NCBI GenBank assembly: GCA_964017185.1
Contig: OZ024884.1
Location: 19,066,048 to 19,130,047 of the forward strand
Length of the DNA stretch: 64,000 nucleotides
Direction of reading: 5' to 3'
Source: Rugalucina vietnamica
Lineage: Eukaryota > Mollusca > Bivalvia > Lucinida > Lucinidae
Under the pieces are notes generated by a model that saw only the letters and a program-made list of their open reading frames with translations, was not told the DNA's origin and made no database searches. Every line of letters begins with the position of its first letter. Positions within the stretch are counted from its first letter, which is position 1. Positions 22,523-34,493 of the stretch are shown piece after piece. Both the position numbers and the translations under genes were made by a program.

Positions 22523-24322
22523 AAGTAAGTAAGTAAGTAAGTAAAGTCTTTATTTATAGAGGGTAACAACATTTAGTAGTACAACTAATCTTCCATGAGG
22601 CCCTCATATAATAAATATGCAAATATATACACAAAATACAAACAAAACAGTTTAAGCATAATTCAAATGTATCAGAATTCATATTAAATGTATAATGGTG
22701 AAACTAGCTGTGTAAATACAATAATCATATCAACTGTCTTTATGCATGTCCATACAGCAAGGCAGTAAATTGAAAGAGGCTTTCTTGCATCCGCCAGTGC
22801 ATGATAAACAGTAGTAATATAGATAACTGTACTAACACAACATTATATCCATTATATCCATTGCACCTTAACCAAAACGAAATGAGAAGGTACTCATAAA
22901 GGAATTGAATAGAGGCACCATTAATAAATATCAATAATGATACATATTAAATTTCATGCATGACTTAGTGCACATATAAATTTGAACAAGCTATGTAGAA
23001 TAAGAATGAAACAGTTTACAAACATATATATAATATACAATACTACACAATTATGAAAACATGAAGCAAGAAAATTGGTACAGAATACCAATAAATAATA
23101 TGAAAAATGGAAAGTAAAAAAAAAAAAAAAATTGCAATACGAACAATACTATAGGACTAAGCGATCATCTTCCATGACATTAAGCTTTAGATAGTAACTA
23201 CCCTTCAAGTAACCATTTTACACATCGGTTGTGAAAAGACCCCAAAGTATCTGCCTTCTTGATTGTTTCTGGCAGGCAGTTCCATATCATGCATCCAGAA
23301 TAGCGCATACTCTGCTTGAAGGCTTCAGTACTAGGCTTTGGGGGAACATAACATTGTGCTGTGGCTGACCTTAAAACTACTGAAGTGTTCACATTGCTGC
23401 GCAGCTTAAAATTTTCTGTAATATATACAGGTGCCTTTTCGTGGAAAACTTTAAACATGAATTTAGCTTTCCTTAGAAATACCCGATCATAAATAGAATG
23501 AATATTTAGAGATTTCATAGCTTCCGTGGAGTCATCAACATTGTAGTCTAAAATTACACGGCATGCACGTTTCTGCAATCGGTAGATCATCATTTTGTTA
23601 GCTTCTGAAGTACTACCCCACACTATATTACAGAAGTCAATATGTGGTTGGATGTAGGATTTGTAAAATTGTACACGGTGTTCTTTTGACAGAAATGCTT
23701 TAATTTTTGAAAGAAGCCAAATATTTGATGTAATTTTCTTTGTGACATGCTTCACATGTCCAGACCATGTTAAGTTGTTATCTACAAAAACCCCTAGAAT
23801 CTTGTCATTATTGATTGCTTGCAATTCCTCATTATTGTAAAAAAGTTTAAGTTTATCATTATTCAGCCTTTGTCGTTTTTGATTAGTTGTTACAAACATC
23901 ACCTTGGTCTTTGCAGAATTAAGGATCATTCCATTATTTTTACACCAAAGTTGTAATTCATTTAATGCAGCCTGTAAATTTTGCTCAATTATTTCTTGAG
24001 AAGTATGTATAAAATATAAAGTTGTATCATCTGCATATAAATCAATAAATACATTGTTTATACATAAAGGTAGGTCATTTATAAATATAAGAAATAAAAG
24101 GGGCCCTAAGATAGAGCCTTGGGGCACGCCACATGTTACAGGCTTAAAAGAAGAATTGCTATTATTTACTTTTACTTGTTGCCGTCTTTCAGTCAAATAT
24201 GAGGTGAACCATTGTAGTGCTTCATTTTTTATACCATACATCTCCATCTTACGTAATAGTATCTTGTGATCTACCAGGTCAAATGCTTTTTTAAAATCCA
24301 CAAGGACTAATCCTACCATTTG
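22523..24322 (-). mobile_element. 5'-truncated CR1/Jockey-type non-LTR retroposon, recent insertion
   Basis: This 1.8-kb insert interrupts the second E unit exactly at the phrase GGAGCATCCATGGGTAGGGG, which is intact in the other units. TCCAT occurs immediately outside both ends (22518-22522 and 24323-24327) as the target-site duplication. On the minus strand the element has the distal part of a reverse transcriptase ORF, a ~650-bp 3' untranslated region (23197-22546) and a (CTTA)n tail at 22523-22544. A short-repeat tail with 5' truncation is typical of CR1-like elements. Confidence 0.9.
23198..24319 (-). CDS. reverse transcriptase fragment of non-LTR retroposon
   Basis: An open frame of 373 codons without internal stops encodes the central and C-terminal part of a CR1/Jockey-type reverse transcriptase. 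Visible motifs are the first catalytic block LVDFKKAFDLVDH (residues 6-18, catalytic Asp at 8), the GVPQGSILGPLLF block (64-76) and the active-site YADD (95-98). A thumb and C-terminal region follows, including GVFVDNNLTW near residue 180. The endonuclease domain and the N-terminal part of the RT are absent because the insertion is 5'-truncated at this point. The Met at the start is simply the first ATG after the truncation, not the native start. The copy cannot retrotranspose by itself. The intact frame indicates a young insertion. Confidence 0.92.
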   Translation of the reverse strand: MVGLVLVDFKKAFDLVDHKILLRKMEMYGIKNEALQWFTSYLTERRQQVKVNNSNSSFKPVTCGVPQGSILGPLLFLIFINDLPLCINNVFIDLYADDTTLYFIHTSQEIIEQNLQAALNELQLWCKNNGMILNSAKTKVMFVTTNQKRQRLNNDKLKLFYNNEELQAINNDKILGVFVDNNLTWSGHVKHVTKKITSNIWLLSKIKAFLSKEHRVQFYKSYIQPHIDFCNIVWGSTSEANKMMIYRLQKRACRVILDYNVDDSTEAMKSLNIHSIYDRVFLRKAKFMFKVFHEKAPVYITENFKLRSNVNTSVVLRSATAQCYVPPKPSTEAFKQSMRYSGCMIWNCLPETIKKADTLGSFHNRCVKWLLEG

Positions 24323-26745
24323 TCCATGGGTAGGGGAGACGAAAGTTTGATACCGAAATCCAGGTCACATGACCAAGATGGCCGCCACGCCCATATTTGG
24401 TAAAAACCACTCAAAAATCTTCTTCTCCAGAACTGGTGAGCCGATTTTCACGAAACTTGGTATGTAGCATCAAGGACCTCAGCCCATCATAGTTTGATAA
24501 AATGATGACCCTTGGATGACCTTGACCTATTTTACAGCAAGGTCAAATTTGGAAACATAGGCTTTTACATGGGAAAAAGTGAAAACTATGGATTTTTGAA
24601 AACTATTGCAGCCTGAGGCCTGAAAAGTGGTAGATGCAAACAACTAATGGAGTAGATGAAGGTATGTGATTAATATAGGTCAAGGTCATCTCTTGACCTT
24701 GGCCAGTCTGTTGTCCACACACACTTTTCAAAGATCTTCTTCAATCAAAGTGAAATTTTATGTGGAGCATCCATGGGTAGGGGAGACGAAAGTTTGATAC
24801 CGAAATCCAGGTCACATGACCAAGATGGCCGCCACGCCCATATATGGTAAAAACCACTCAAAAATCTTCTTCTCCAGAACCGGTGGGCCGATTTTCACGA
24901 AACTTGGTATGTAGCATCAAGGACCTCAGCCCATCATAGTTTGATAAAATGATGACCCTTGGATGACCTTGACCTATTTTACGGCAAGGTCAAATTTGGA
25001 AACATAGGCTTTTACATAGGAAAAAGTGAAAACTATGGAATTTTTTGAAATCTGTTGCAGCCTTAGGCCTGAAAAGTGGTAGATGCAAACAACTAATGGA
25101 GTAGATGAAGGTATGTGATTAATATAGGTCAAGGTCATCTCTTGACCTTGGCCAGTCTGTTGTCCATGCACACTTTTTAAAGATCTTCTTCTCTGAAACT
25201 GCGCTACCAATCAAAGTGAAATTTTATGTGGAGCATCCATGGGTAGGGGAGACAAAAGTTTGATCGCGAAATCCAGGTCACATGACCAAGATGGCCGCCA
25301 CGCCCATATATGGTAAAAACCACTCAAAAATCTTCTTCTCCAGAACTGGCTGGCCGATTTCCACGAAACTTGGTATGTAGCATTGAGGACTTCAGCCCAT
25401 CATTGTTTGATAAAATGATGACCCTTGGATGACCTTGACCTATTTTACTGCAAGGTCAAATTTGGAAACATAGGCTTTTACATAGGAAAAAGTGAAAACT
25501 ATGGATTTTTTGAAAACTATTGCAGCCTGAGGCCTGAAAAGTGGTAGATGCAAACAACTAATGGAGTAGATGAAGGTATTTGATTAATATAAGTCAAGGT
25601 CCATACACAGTTTTCAAAGATCTTCTCTGAAACTGCGCGGCCAATCAAAGTGAAATTTTATGTGGAGCCTCCATGGGTAGGGGAGACGAAAGTTTGATCG
25701 CGAAATCCAGGTCACATGACCAAGATGGCCGCCACGCCCATATATGGTTAAAACCACTCAAAAATCTTCTTCTCCAGAACCGATGGGCCGATTTCCACGA
25801 AACTTTGTATGTAGCATTGGGGAACTCAGCCCATCATAGTTTGATAAAATGATGACCCTTGGATGACCTTGACCTATTTTACGGCAAGGTCAAATTTGGA
25901 AACATAGGCTTTTACATAGGAAGAAGTGAAAACTATGGATTTTTTGTAAACTATTGCAGCCTGAGGCCTGAAAAGTGGTAGATGCAAACAACTAATGGAG
26001 TAGATGAAGGTATGTGATTAATATAGGTCAAGGTCATCTCTTGACCTTGGCCAGTCTGTTGTCCATACACACTTTTCAAAGATCTTCTCTGAAACTGCTT
26101 GGCAAATCAAAGTGAAATTTTATGTGGAGCATCCATGGGTAGGGGAGACGAAAGTTTGATCGCGAAATCCAGGTCACATGACCAAGATGGCCGCCACGCC
26201 CATATATGGTAAAAACCTTTCAAAAATCTTCTTCTCCAGAACCGGCAGGCCGATTTTCATGAAACTTGATATGTAGCATTTGGGACTCCAGCCCATCATA
26301 GTTTGTTGAAATGATGACCTTGACCTATTTTACGGCAAGGTCAATTTTGGAAACAGGATTTCACATGGGAAAAGGCGAAAACAAACTATTGCAGCCTGAG
26401 ACCTGAAAGTTGCTAGATGCAGACAACTTATGGAGTGAGTCAATGAAGGTAAGTAATTATTTAAGGCCAAGGTCATGTCTTGACCTTGGCCCAAGGTCAT
26501 TTAAATATCAAAATTAAAATGATGGTTTTCTCAGAAATCACTGGGTTTGGAAACTATTGCAGCCTGAGACCTGAAACTTTGCAGATGCAGACAACTTATG
26601 AAGTCAATAAAGGTGTGTGAGTATTCAAGGTCAAGGTCATTTCATTATGACTTAATACTCCAAGATCAGGCTTCAGGTGAGCGTTCTCAGGACCAAAAGC
26701 GTTCTCAGGACTCAGAACAAACAGCTAAGGAAGTATAGTTCCCGG

Positions 26746-26868
26746 TCGATCAGAGTAGACTTTTGTCACAGGTTTACCGTTATACATATGAATGAAATGA
26801 ATGTATTTGACCAATAGGAACAGGGATGTCATTCATATTTAAATCTGTGACGAAAGTCTACTACGATC
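26746..26868. mobile_element. short MITE with ~30-bp inverted ends
   Basis: CGATCAGAGTAGACTTTTGT on the left matches, inverted, ACGAAAGTCTACTACGATCG on the right, and similarity continues through CACAG and TTTA. No second copy was noticed. Confidence 0.6.
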
Positions 26869-28179
26869 GTTGGGGATCTATAGATATATAATTGTTCTAC
26901 TTAAGTCTGTCTATTTTGGTATACTTTACATCTTTCTTTTAAAGACCACTGTTATTAGCAAGCAGGCTTGGAGACAAAATTGTAATTGTGTTACAGGACT
27001 TGAATATATAGAAGAACTTCAAGTAAAGTCGTGCAATGTTATCGTTGCCTCTCAGTGACCTGCATTGTCCAGTTTTAACTGTTTTAAGATAACGAAACAT
27101 GGAACCAAAATGACCTTTGATGCCACATGTTTACAAAATCGCATTATATATCTTGGTTTCTTTTTGTAAAATACTGTTTACAAGAAATTTAAACAATTAA
27201 AGTACTGGTTTATGTGACTTTTAAATAAGATAAACATCTGTGACACTGTAAACAGTTTGAGCAGTGAAGCAAAAAATAAATATTAAGAGGTATATAGATA
27301 TAAAAATATAATAAATGTCACAGAACTGTATGGCACTTTTGCAGGTTATGGGCTCCGTTCTTTTAGATTCACAGATTATATGTTTGCTCCAAACTTTATA
27401 ATCAAGCCTATACTAGCTGTCCATCTTCAGCCAGTTTTCAACTTCTGATTTTTTCACATGACAATTTTTTATCATTTGCATTTATTGGTAATGACCTAGC
27501 TCTGAACCTTTCTTTATAGTAAAACAACCATAAACAGCCTTAAATTGAAACATATGTTACAATTCAAAACTATAAACAAAGTACTCCAGTGAATGCTTCT
27601 ATAACAGCATTATTCATGTGCGGATCCAGAAAGTTTCACCACGAGTGTCCAACAAAAGTGTCAGTTTTTGTCTCATATCCACAACAAGGATTGAGGGCCC
27701 AACCCTCAAAGCTGTCCTAAAATGACATTTTTAAGTGTAAAATATGTCTGATTCCAGAAACCAAATCAAAACCTGTCAGCAGCATAAAGTAAAACCAGAA
27801 CTTCTCAACATTAAGGACTCATTGTCTTCGTTTTTCCAGTCAGTGTTTTACAGAGTGGACTCAAAGAAAATTGTGAAATAATTAAAAGTCAGGCTAAAAC
27901 TTTTGAACTTTCAGTATTATTAAGTGCAAGAGTCCTAGGATATTGAACTCAAAATGAGGATAAAAATTATTTAATTTCAAACAGACTACATGGGATGAGT
28001 TTAGTATAATATGCCATAATAATATTGTCATAAAGCCTGGGTTAAATGTGTGGAAATAAAGCTGAGGCTTATAATTGTATTGTCAGTTGCTTGGCAGATT
28101 ATGGTTCAGTATTTTTATAGCCAGTATTTTGGGTGTCAAAAGTATTATCATTGTTGTCTGGTGGTTCACTAAGCTGCTA
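26869..28179. other. no gene recognised
   Basis: AT-rich, with no exon-like frame and no repeat shared with the rest of the window. Confidence 0.4.
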
Positions 28180-28408
28180 CATCAGGAAAACATGTCTGTG
28201 AAATATGTTTTACCCCATCAAATCCATTCTTTATAAATAAAACTAGGATTTACAGGAGTACACAATTTTTGATCCAAAACATAGACTGTGGTAGTTCTAA
28301 CCTGTACCCATAATCAATGTTTTGAGCATAAATATATATATTTTTTTTTCCAAATAAAATTTTCAATTTTGTCAGCTGAAAATATTGCATGCGCTAGTTT
28401 TCGTAATG
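28180..28408 (+). mobile_element. MITE family B copy, decayed hairpin
   Basis: The left end CATCAGGAAAACATGTCTGTG and right end CTAGTTTTCGTAATG are inverted. The palindrome is worn: CAAAACATAGACTGTGG, then TACCCATAATCAATG, with the GC-rich loop deleted. Confidence 0.7.
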
Positions 28409-28989
28409 AATTGTCCTTTGAAATATTTCTGTTCGGTAACACCATATTCCTTTTAAGCACCCAGGATGCTGAAATACACACAGTAATATAGGGATCAAAC
28501 ATGATTTTCCCAGTAATGAGCATAAGTAAAAGCCATGTATTAACAGCACATGCGCGTGTGAATTGCAATATTAATGCATGGCTTTCTCTTCATTAATAAA
28601 CGGCTGTTAATATCGTGTGACACGGGTATTTATGCAATAATACAGGTTAGCATGCTTTGATCAATTGAATCAAAGTCTGTGAATGTCTTTGACAGCCAAA
28701 ATGCACAGACTAGCAGCTGATGGAAACTGCATAATCTGTGATTCCACTATTATAGAGAAAGTGTTGTAAATTGTGTGGGTGTTATTGAACAGAACCCGGC
28801 TATTGCAATGAATTTATTCAACATTTATTAAATTTGTTCAGGATTTAGGAACTTAGCTTTATTAAGTTCATATCAAAAATTAATAGACTTATTTAGAATA
28901 GTGAACCCCACACATAGTACCCTAATCCAGCATCAAAATGGTTGTAGATAGCAGCTTGAATGACAAATTTAATGAGATGGTTCCTATTT

Positions 28990-29223
28990 GAGCCACCTCG
29001 TGGGAAAACCAACAATGTGGTTTCCGAACAGGTCTGACACAAATAAGGCTGTACAAACACAAAAGATTGCTAGAGACTGGAAATTTTGGATTTAGAAAGT
29101 AGAGGAATTGTACTATCCGTGTAGCTAAAACAAAGGTGCTGATCAGCTTCGCGGTTACCGCGAAGCTGATCTGCGCCTTTGTTTTCGCCTATGCAGATTG
29201 TTGGTTTTCCCATAGGGCGGCTC
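28990..29223 (+). mobile_element. MITE family A copy, TTCGCGG-type hairpin
   Basis: GAGCC and GGCTC ends, ATTT on both sides. The palindrome TTCGCGGTTACCGCGAA is perfect at 29148-29164. TIR type is GGGAAAACCAACA. Confidence 0.85.
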
Positions 29224-29858
29224 ATTTCTCATTTTGTCCTTATATTGTCATCAATTATGTTCAAAATAACTCTCTGATGCCTAGGTTACATTTGCTCGGC
29301 AGGGGCCATACAATTTTTTGGTCTTCAATATTTCCTATGGCAAGCCAAATGTGACTATTCCTCCGTATTGGTCAAATGGATACCTAATTTACGATTTCAC
29401 AAGGAAAACATATTTCTCAAGGAACAAATGCATCACATATGGAAGATTTTACCTCTGCATAAAAATAAATTTCGTTTAGCAATAATTAATGATTCCTTCA
29501 GTAAAATCATCAAGGGTGTCTTATTCATGTCTATATCTTTTTTTTGGCCTCTTAAATCTCTTAAATCATTACATTTTATTGCTTTTTGTTTCAAGGCATG
29601 AAGATATTTTTGGTAAATATTTATTTCAACTGTTTATACTTGATAGGCAGCAGCATGCGAGAAAATGCAGTTTTTGCCCAATATGCACAGGTTTGTGGTC
29701 TCATCAAGACTCCCAAGTGATAGAGACTTGCCTTTGAAGTCAGATCTATAGTACAAGAGCAAGATGGCACAGGATGATCATAGTCTGCTTTCACAACAGT
29801 TTATACTGCAGCTTCTCCTGAGCTTTAAGGACAAGTTTGCACAGAAGAAAAAAGAAAT

Positions 29859-30092
29859 GAGCCACCTCGTGGGAAAACCAACAATGTGGTTTCTGAACAG
29901 GTCCAACACAAATCGACCTGTACAGTCACAGAAAAGAGCTAGAAGCTTGAAATTTCGGATTTAATTAGTAGAGAAACTGTACTATCCGAGTAGCGAAAAC
30001 AAAGGCGCTGATCAGCTTCGCAGTTACTGCGAAGCTGATCAGCGCCTTTGTTTTCGCCTATGCAGATTGTTGGTTTTCCCATGTGGTGGCTC
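29859..30092 (+). mobile_element. MITE family A copy, TTCGCAG-type hairpin
   Basis: GAGCC and GGCTC ends, AAAT on both sides. The palindrome centre is TTCGCAGTTACTGCGAA, intermediate between the two main types. Arms extend outward to GCGAAAACAAAGGCGC and its complement. Confidence 0.85.
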
Positions 30093-30319
30093 AAATATAC
30101 ATAGTATCCTAACTTTGGTTCTCGCCTTTCCCTGCTTTTTTTTCTAGGACCTTTAATCTTATCTATCCCAGCTTCTGAAGTTGCTAGCTTGTCAATGTGG
30201 GATATCTTCATCCATTTTGGCAATTTAGGATTGGTCTCAATTTCTGATAGATGGTTTCTGATGTATAACAGTTACTGTTGTTTTATATTTAAGGGTGTAT
30301 GATAGAATACCAATGCCCT

Positions 30320-30546
30320 CTGTCTGTCTGTCTGTCTTACAGCCCTCTTCACTTGAGCTTGCAGTTAGAGCATTTGTATTACACAAGAGCATTTGTATTA
30401 CACAAGAAGGCCATATGTTCATGTCTGTCTGTCTGCTATTCATGTGCCTGTCCATCCGTCCATCTGTCTGTCTGTCCATCCATCAATCTGCCCACCCATC
30501 CATCCATCTGTCTGTCTGTCTGTCTGTCTCCATCCCTCTGTCTGTC
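30320..30546 (+). repeat. (TGTC)n and (CCAT)n microsatellite block
   Basis: Interrupted TGTC repeats at 30320-30335 and 30422-30546, mixed with CCAT repeats. Cys/Ser-rich open frames through this block are by-products. Confidence 0.9.
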
Positions 30547-31135
30547 AAGTTAGTTCAGGTTAACAGCAACTACAGCCACTCTGAACAATATGGCATGCAT
30601 AGAGAAAATCTAGAAAGCATAAAGCATAACAAAATGTAAATTGCTTTCAGACAAGTTATGACAAATAGGTAGGTGATCATGCTCACATTAATCAAGGTCT
30701 TTTGATCTTGGCATTTACAGGTATGGAAAGCACTGTAACTGTCAAACATGATTTGCAACTTTTAATTTATTTATAAATGGAAGAAAGGTCAATGGAAAGT
30801 TTAGCAGGCAGCTGCTTTTTCTCCAATAGATTTATATGGTTTAAATACTGTTGATCAGCAAAATGGTTCTGATTTGGAGATTAAGAATGTTGGAGGATGT
30901 TCTTTTATGAATTAAGAAGTAAAGTTCTGATTTTCTTATGCTTACAAAATGTAAGCTCTTCAAAGGAGCTTTTGCTAAAACTTTAGGCTTGTCCCAGGCA
31001 TGCCTGTGGAGGCATGCTAAGGGTTATGCCTGATGGACTACTCAAACCTGAGGTGCATGGCTTATCTTTTGACTGGTCACATGCTAGTTAAGCATTGTCT
31101 AATCTGGGTCTACTTTGATATAGCCATATAAAAAT

Positions 31136-31372
31136 GGGCCTGTGCGTGAGAAAACCAACAATTTGGGCTTCCGACCAGGTCTGACACAAACCAGGCTGTA
31201 CAGTCACACAATAAAGCTAGAAGCTTGAAACTTTGGATATAAGTAGAAGAGGAATTGTACTATCCGCATGGCGAAAACATTAAAGGCGCTGATCAGCTGT
31301 GCAGTTACTGCACTGCTGATCTGCGTCTTTGTTTTGCATATGCAAATTGCTGGTTTTCTTATGCGAAGGCTC
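31136..31372 (+). mobile_element. MITE family A copy, TGTGCAG-type hairpin
   Basis: The left end GGGCC is one change from GAGCC, the right end is GGCTC, and AAAT lies on both sides. The palindrome is TGTGCAGTTACTGCACT with one mismatch. Confidence 0.8.
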
Positions 31373-31628
31373 AAATTTAATATAATTCATTAAAGATTTT
31401 ACAGATATACCATTAGTACCAGTATAAAGATCTTGATTCCTGAAAATTCTGCCACTGTTGAAATGTTCTCTGGAACTCTGTCAACTGTGAATCTGCAAGA
31501 GATACCAGGAATTGCTGTTATTAGGCAAATTGACTGGAATTTGGCGGAGAAATCTTGGCTAAATGATTTGTTACATCCTACTGGTTTATTCTTAAATCAA
31601 CACATTAAGCTTAACCAGGAGGTCTTTA

Positions 31629-31684
31629 TTTTTTTTATTTTTTTTTTTTTTTTTTTGTTTTTTTTGTTTTTGTTTTTTTTTGTG
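31629..31684 (+). repeat. T-rich low-complexity tract
   Basis: Near-continuous T with scattered G, followed by a G-rich GTGGGGTGGGGGG segment. Confidence 0.85.
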
Positions 31685-31745
31685 GTGGGGTGGGGGGTTG
31701 GGTGGAGTGGGCACACTTATGAGGTTGTAGTGTCAGCCTTTGAGG

Positions 31746-31870
31746 TGGGGGTGTGCATTGTATAGTGATAGAGTATAAGACTTTGAATGAAGAGATTGCA
31801 GTTAATCTGTATTTCTCAAGTACACTAACGTCAGTGGGTTTTGAACCCCATGGCCGATTGTTCTTACATG
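31746..31870 (+). mobile_element. possible SINE head, decayed
   Basis: ATAGTGATAGAGTATAAGAC with following TTTGAATGAAGAGATTGCAG resembles the head of the SINE at 9200. The conserved core is not recognisable, so the call is weak. Confidence 0.3.
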
Positions 31871-32259
31871 TATCCAACAGTCTCTTCAAAAGGCAGATTT
31901 AGAGGGGGGTTCAGGGTTGTTGGCTCAAACCCCTATCTGCAACCAAATCATTTCATTTTCTTGTGAAAATTAGAGAAAATATTGCTAAAAATATGAAAAC
32001 GAACCCCCTAAAAAGATTTGAACCCCCTGTCCAGAAATCCTGGATCCGCCACTGTTTTCCTTTTTGTCATGACTGCATCAGAAACTCTTCTTTGAATGTT
32101 GATGTAAGAGATTACAGCAATAATGATTAACATATAGAGCAAAACAATAAAATTTTATGATTTTGTCTTTTCTACAATCAACTTTTCCAATGATGGTAAC
32201 TATGTGTAGTAACTTGATGCCGAATAAAATCCATGAAATAAGAGTCGTACTGATGTCAG

Positions 32260-32482
32260 AAAACTGCCTTTTTGCCATTGTTTTCAAAAACAAAGACGCA
32301 GATCATCTGTGCAGTATTTGCACAGCTGATCAGCGCCTTTGTTTCACTATAAGGATAGTACCATTCCACATTTTCCTACATGGGAAATTTCAAGCCTCTA
32401 GCATGGTTTTGTGACTGTACAGGCCAGTTTGTGTCGGACATGGTCAGAAACCCCAAAGTCCGATTAACTCATATCGTGGCTC
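32260..32482 (-). mobile_element. MITE family A copy flanked by 24-bp direct repeats
   Basis: The right end is GGCTC and the palindrome TGTGCAGTATTTGCACA lies near 32310. A 24-bp stretch beginning AAATAAGAGTCGTACTGA lies just left (32236-32259) and just right (32483-32506) with a single mismatch, unlike the 4-bp flanks of other copies. Confidence 0.75.
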
Positions 32483-32822
32483 AAATAAGAGTCGTACTGA
32501 CGTCAGTACTTCGCAAAGAAAGCCATAAATCTACCATGCTGCGAAGACTCTGAATAAAAATAATTAAATTACCGATACTACAGCATTTTTTCCAAGAAAT
32601 ACAAGAACATGAATAGACGATTGAGCCAAATCGAAAAAATAACGAGCATGTGGGAATTCAACAGTAGGCCATTGAGCGATATTGATAGCGATAATTAGAC
32701 TAATCATTTCCTCTAAAGCAGCAGAAGCTATTTGCAAAATTCTTGGTATTATCTAGGCTAATAATTGTATTGAGAAAATATTGGGTTGGTTAATAAAACT
32801 TATTGGAAAAATTAATTTTCAT

Positions 32823-32934
32823 AAAAAAAAAAAAAAAAAAAAAAAAAATGATCACATGATATCCAGGTCAGAATAGTGCCGTATCCTTGATGTTAGGGGG
32901 GGGGGGGGGGGGGGGGGGGGGGAAGGGGGGGGGG
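32823..32934 (+). repeat. A26 run followed by G27 run
   Basis: A run at 32823-32848, then a G run at 32896-32922, AA and another G10. It directly abuts the partial SINE downstream. Confidence 0.9.
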
Positions 32935-33055
32935 CAAACCCCACATAGCAATTGGTTGTGTCCTTGAGCAAGACACATTAACCCCCCATAGTACTGGTTT
33001 ATACCCAGAAAGCAATGGTGCCATATTTACATGACTGGGACTTTATACAGCAATC
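32935..33055 (+). mobile_element. partial tRNA-derived SINE lacking its head
   Basis: The core GTGTCCTTGAGCAAGACACA, AGTACTGGTTTATACCCAGA and ACATGACTGGGACTTTATAC is present. The tRNA-like head is replaced by the poly-G tract. Confidence 0.65.
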
Positions 33056-33679
33056 TAGACCAGAGACTATTGGCACCCTACTCTCTATAAGAGTATGTCA
33101 TTGTTAAATTTTCTTTTTGGATAAGTGCAGCCTTTTACTTAAAAGAAAGATTCAGGCCTTCAACTGCATCAGAACAAAGCTACAGTCAGTTTGTCCTACA
33201 TGAACTGCATAGGAAGAACACTGGGATTTTAAATGCCAGGAGTCGATTTTACCATTTATTTTACTGCTTAAACACACAGAACATGGTTTTATGTCCCATT
33301 GCATGATTTAGGTCTAGTTTCTATTGATTCCTCTACATTTTCAAGCCATCTTACTAGAAAATCTTCTTTCCGATTTGACAAGGTTCAAAACAGTATCAAA
33401 AGTTTTGAGAAAGTGCTTACTTGTAACTGTCTACCTCTGCAAACAGCAAGGCTGCTCACTGTGATGACTATGATCAGATTGTGCTGACGACTGTACATAC
33501 TGATCAGTATTTTTATAGTAGATATGAACTTATTGTATGTTTCAACATGACCTTGATCTGTGTTCCTTATAATTAATAGGTTCTGTTTTTGGCAAAAATA
33601 AAATTATTGTATTAATTTTACATCAAAATATCAGTGACTCATTTAGGAGTACAGCTTATTTCATTTGAGAGGGAAGTGC
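33056..33679. other. no gene recognised
   Basis: No exon-like frame or shared repeat noticed. Confidence 0.35.
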
Positions 33680-34340
33680 GTTTCCACTCAGCTAACTCTT
33701 GTAAAAAGTGTAAGGTTTCTGGTTTACCACACATTAGTTAATTAGTCTTATCAGAAATACATTTCCACACAATTTGCTGACTCTTAATATCAGAAGTATA
33801 TGTCCACACATTAGCTAACTGCCTCATCAGAAGTACACTTTCACACATTAGCTAACTTGTATTCAGAAGTACATTTCCACACATTAGCTAACCTTTTCAT
33901 TAGCTAACCTAATATCAGAGTTCATTTCCACACACTAGCTAACCTTATCAGAGTTCATTTCCACACTATCATTGTTCATTTCCACACATTAGCTAACCTT
34001 ATCAGAGTTCATTTCCACACATTAGCTAACCTTATCAGAGTTCATTTCCACACATTAACTCACCATATCTGATTTCATTTCCACACATTAGCTTACCTCA
34101 TCCGAGTTCATTTCCACACATTAGCTAATCTTATCAGAGTTCATTTCCACACATTAGCTAACCTCATCAGAGTTCATTTCCACACATTAGCTAACCTCAT
34201 CAGAGTTCATTTCCACACATTAGTTTACCCTTACCAGCAGTTATAAGGTTTCCACACATGATTTTGTTTTGGCCTTATTAGAGGTACATTTCCACACAAA
34301 TCAAAATGCCTGATCAAAAGTGCATTGCCACACATTAGCT
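33680..34340 (+). repeat. 33-bp tandem repeat array
   Basis: The unit is AGTTCATTTCCACACATTAG followed by CTAACCTCATCAG. Units near 34000-34220 are nearly identical and those at both edges are diverged, the usual pattern of an array homogenised in its middle. Confidence 0.9.
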
Positions 34341-34493
34341 ATAACTCTTTGTCACAGTGTCCCAGATTTGAGATGACATACAACATTGTAGACAACAACA
34401 ATTCCATTCACGGCAGGGGATGCATCGCTGCAAGCCACATCTTCGCTAATTCCAAGCTCTCAATTCCCACAATTGTAAGGCCATGGATTAATT

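Larger units (their letters stand above)
21896..26690 (+). mobile_element. element family E: long non-coding repeat of ~460-bp tandem units
   Basis: It begins with the palindrome GCTCACCTGAGCCGAAGGCT near 21899, then a GTCC/GTCGTCC-rich tract (21955-21990). About six head-to-tail units follow, marked by CAAAGATCTTCTT at 21996, 22460, 24729, 25179, 25615 and 26078; spacing is about 436-465 bp once the retroposon is removed. Each unit contains ATGACCAAGATGGCCGCCAC, GGATGACCTTGACCTATTTT and GGTCAAGGTCATCTCTTGAC. The 3' end carries CAGGTGAGCGTTCTCAGGAC, similar to the end of the copy at 53815. There is no ORF. Related repeats starting GCTCACCTGAG are familiar to me from bivalve DNA. A Helitron-like origin is possible but unproven. 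Confidence 0.75.

Noticed and set aside
30295-30639. Open frames rich in Cys, Leu and Ser
   Set aside because: They translate the TGTC/CCAT microsatellite.
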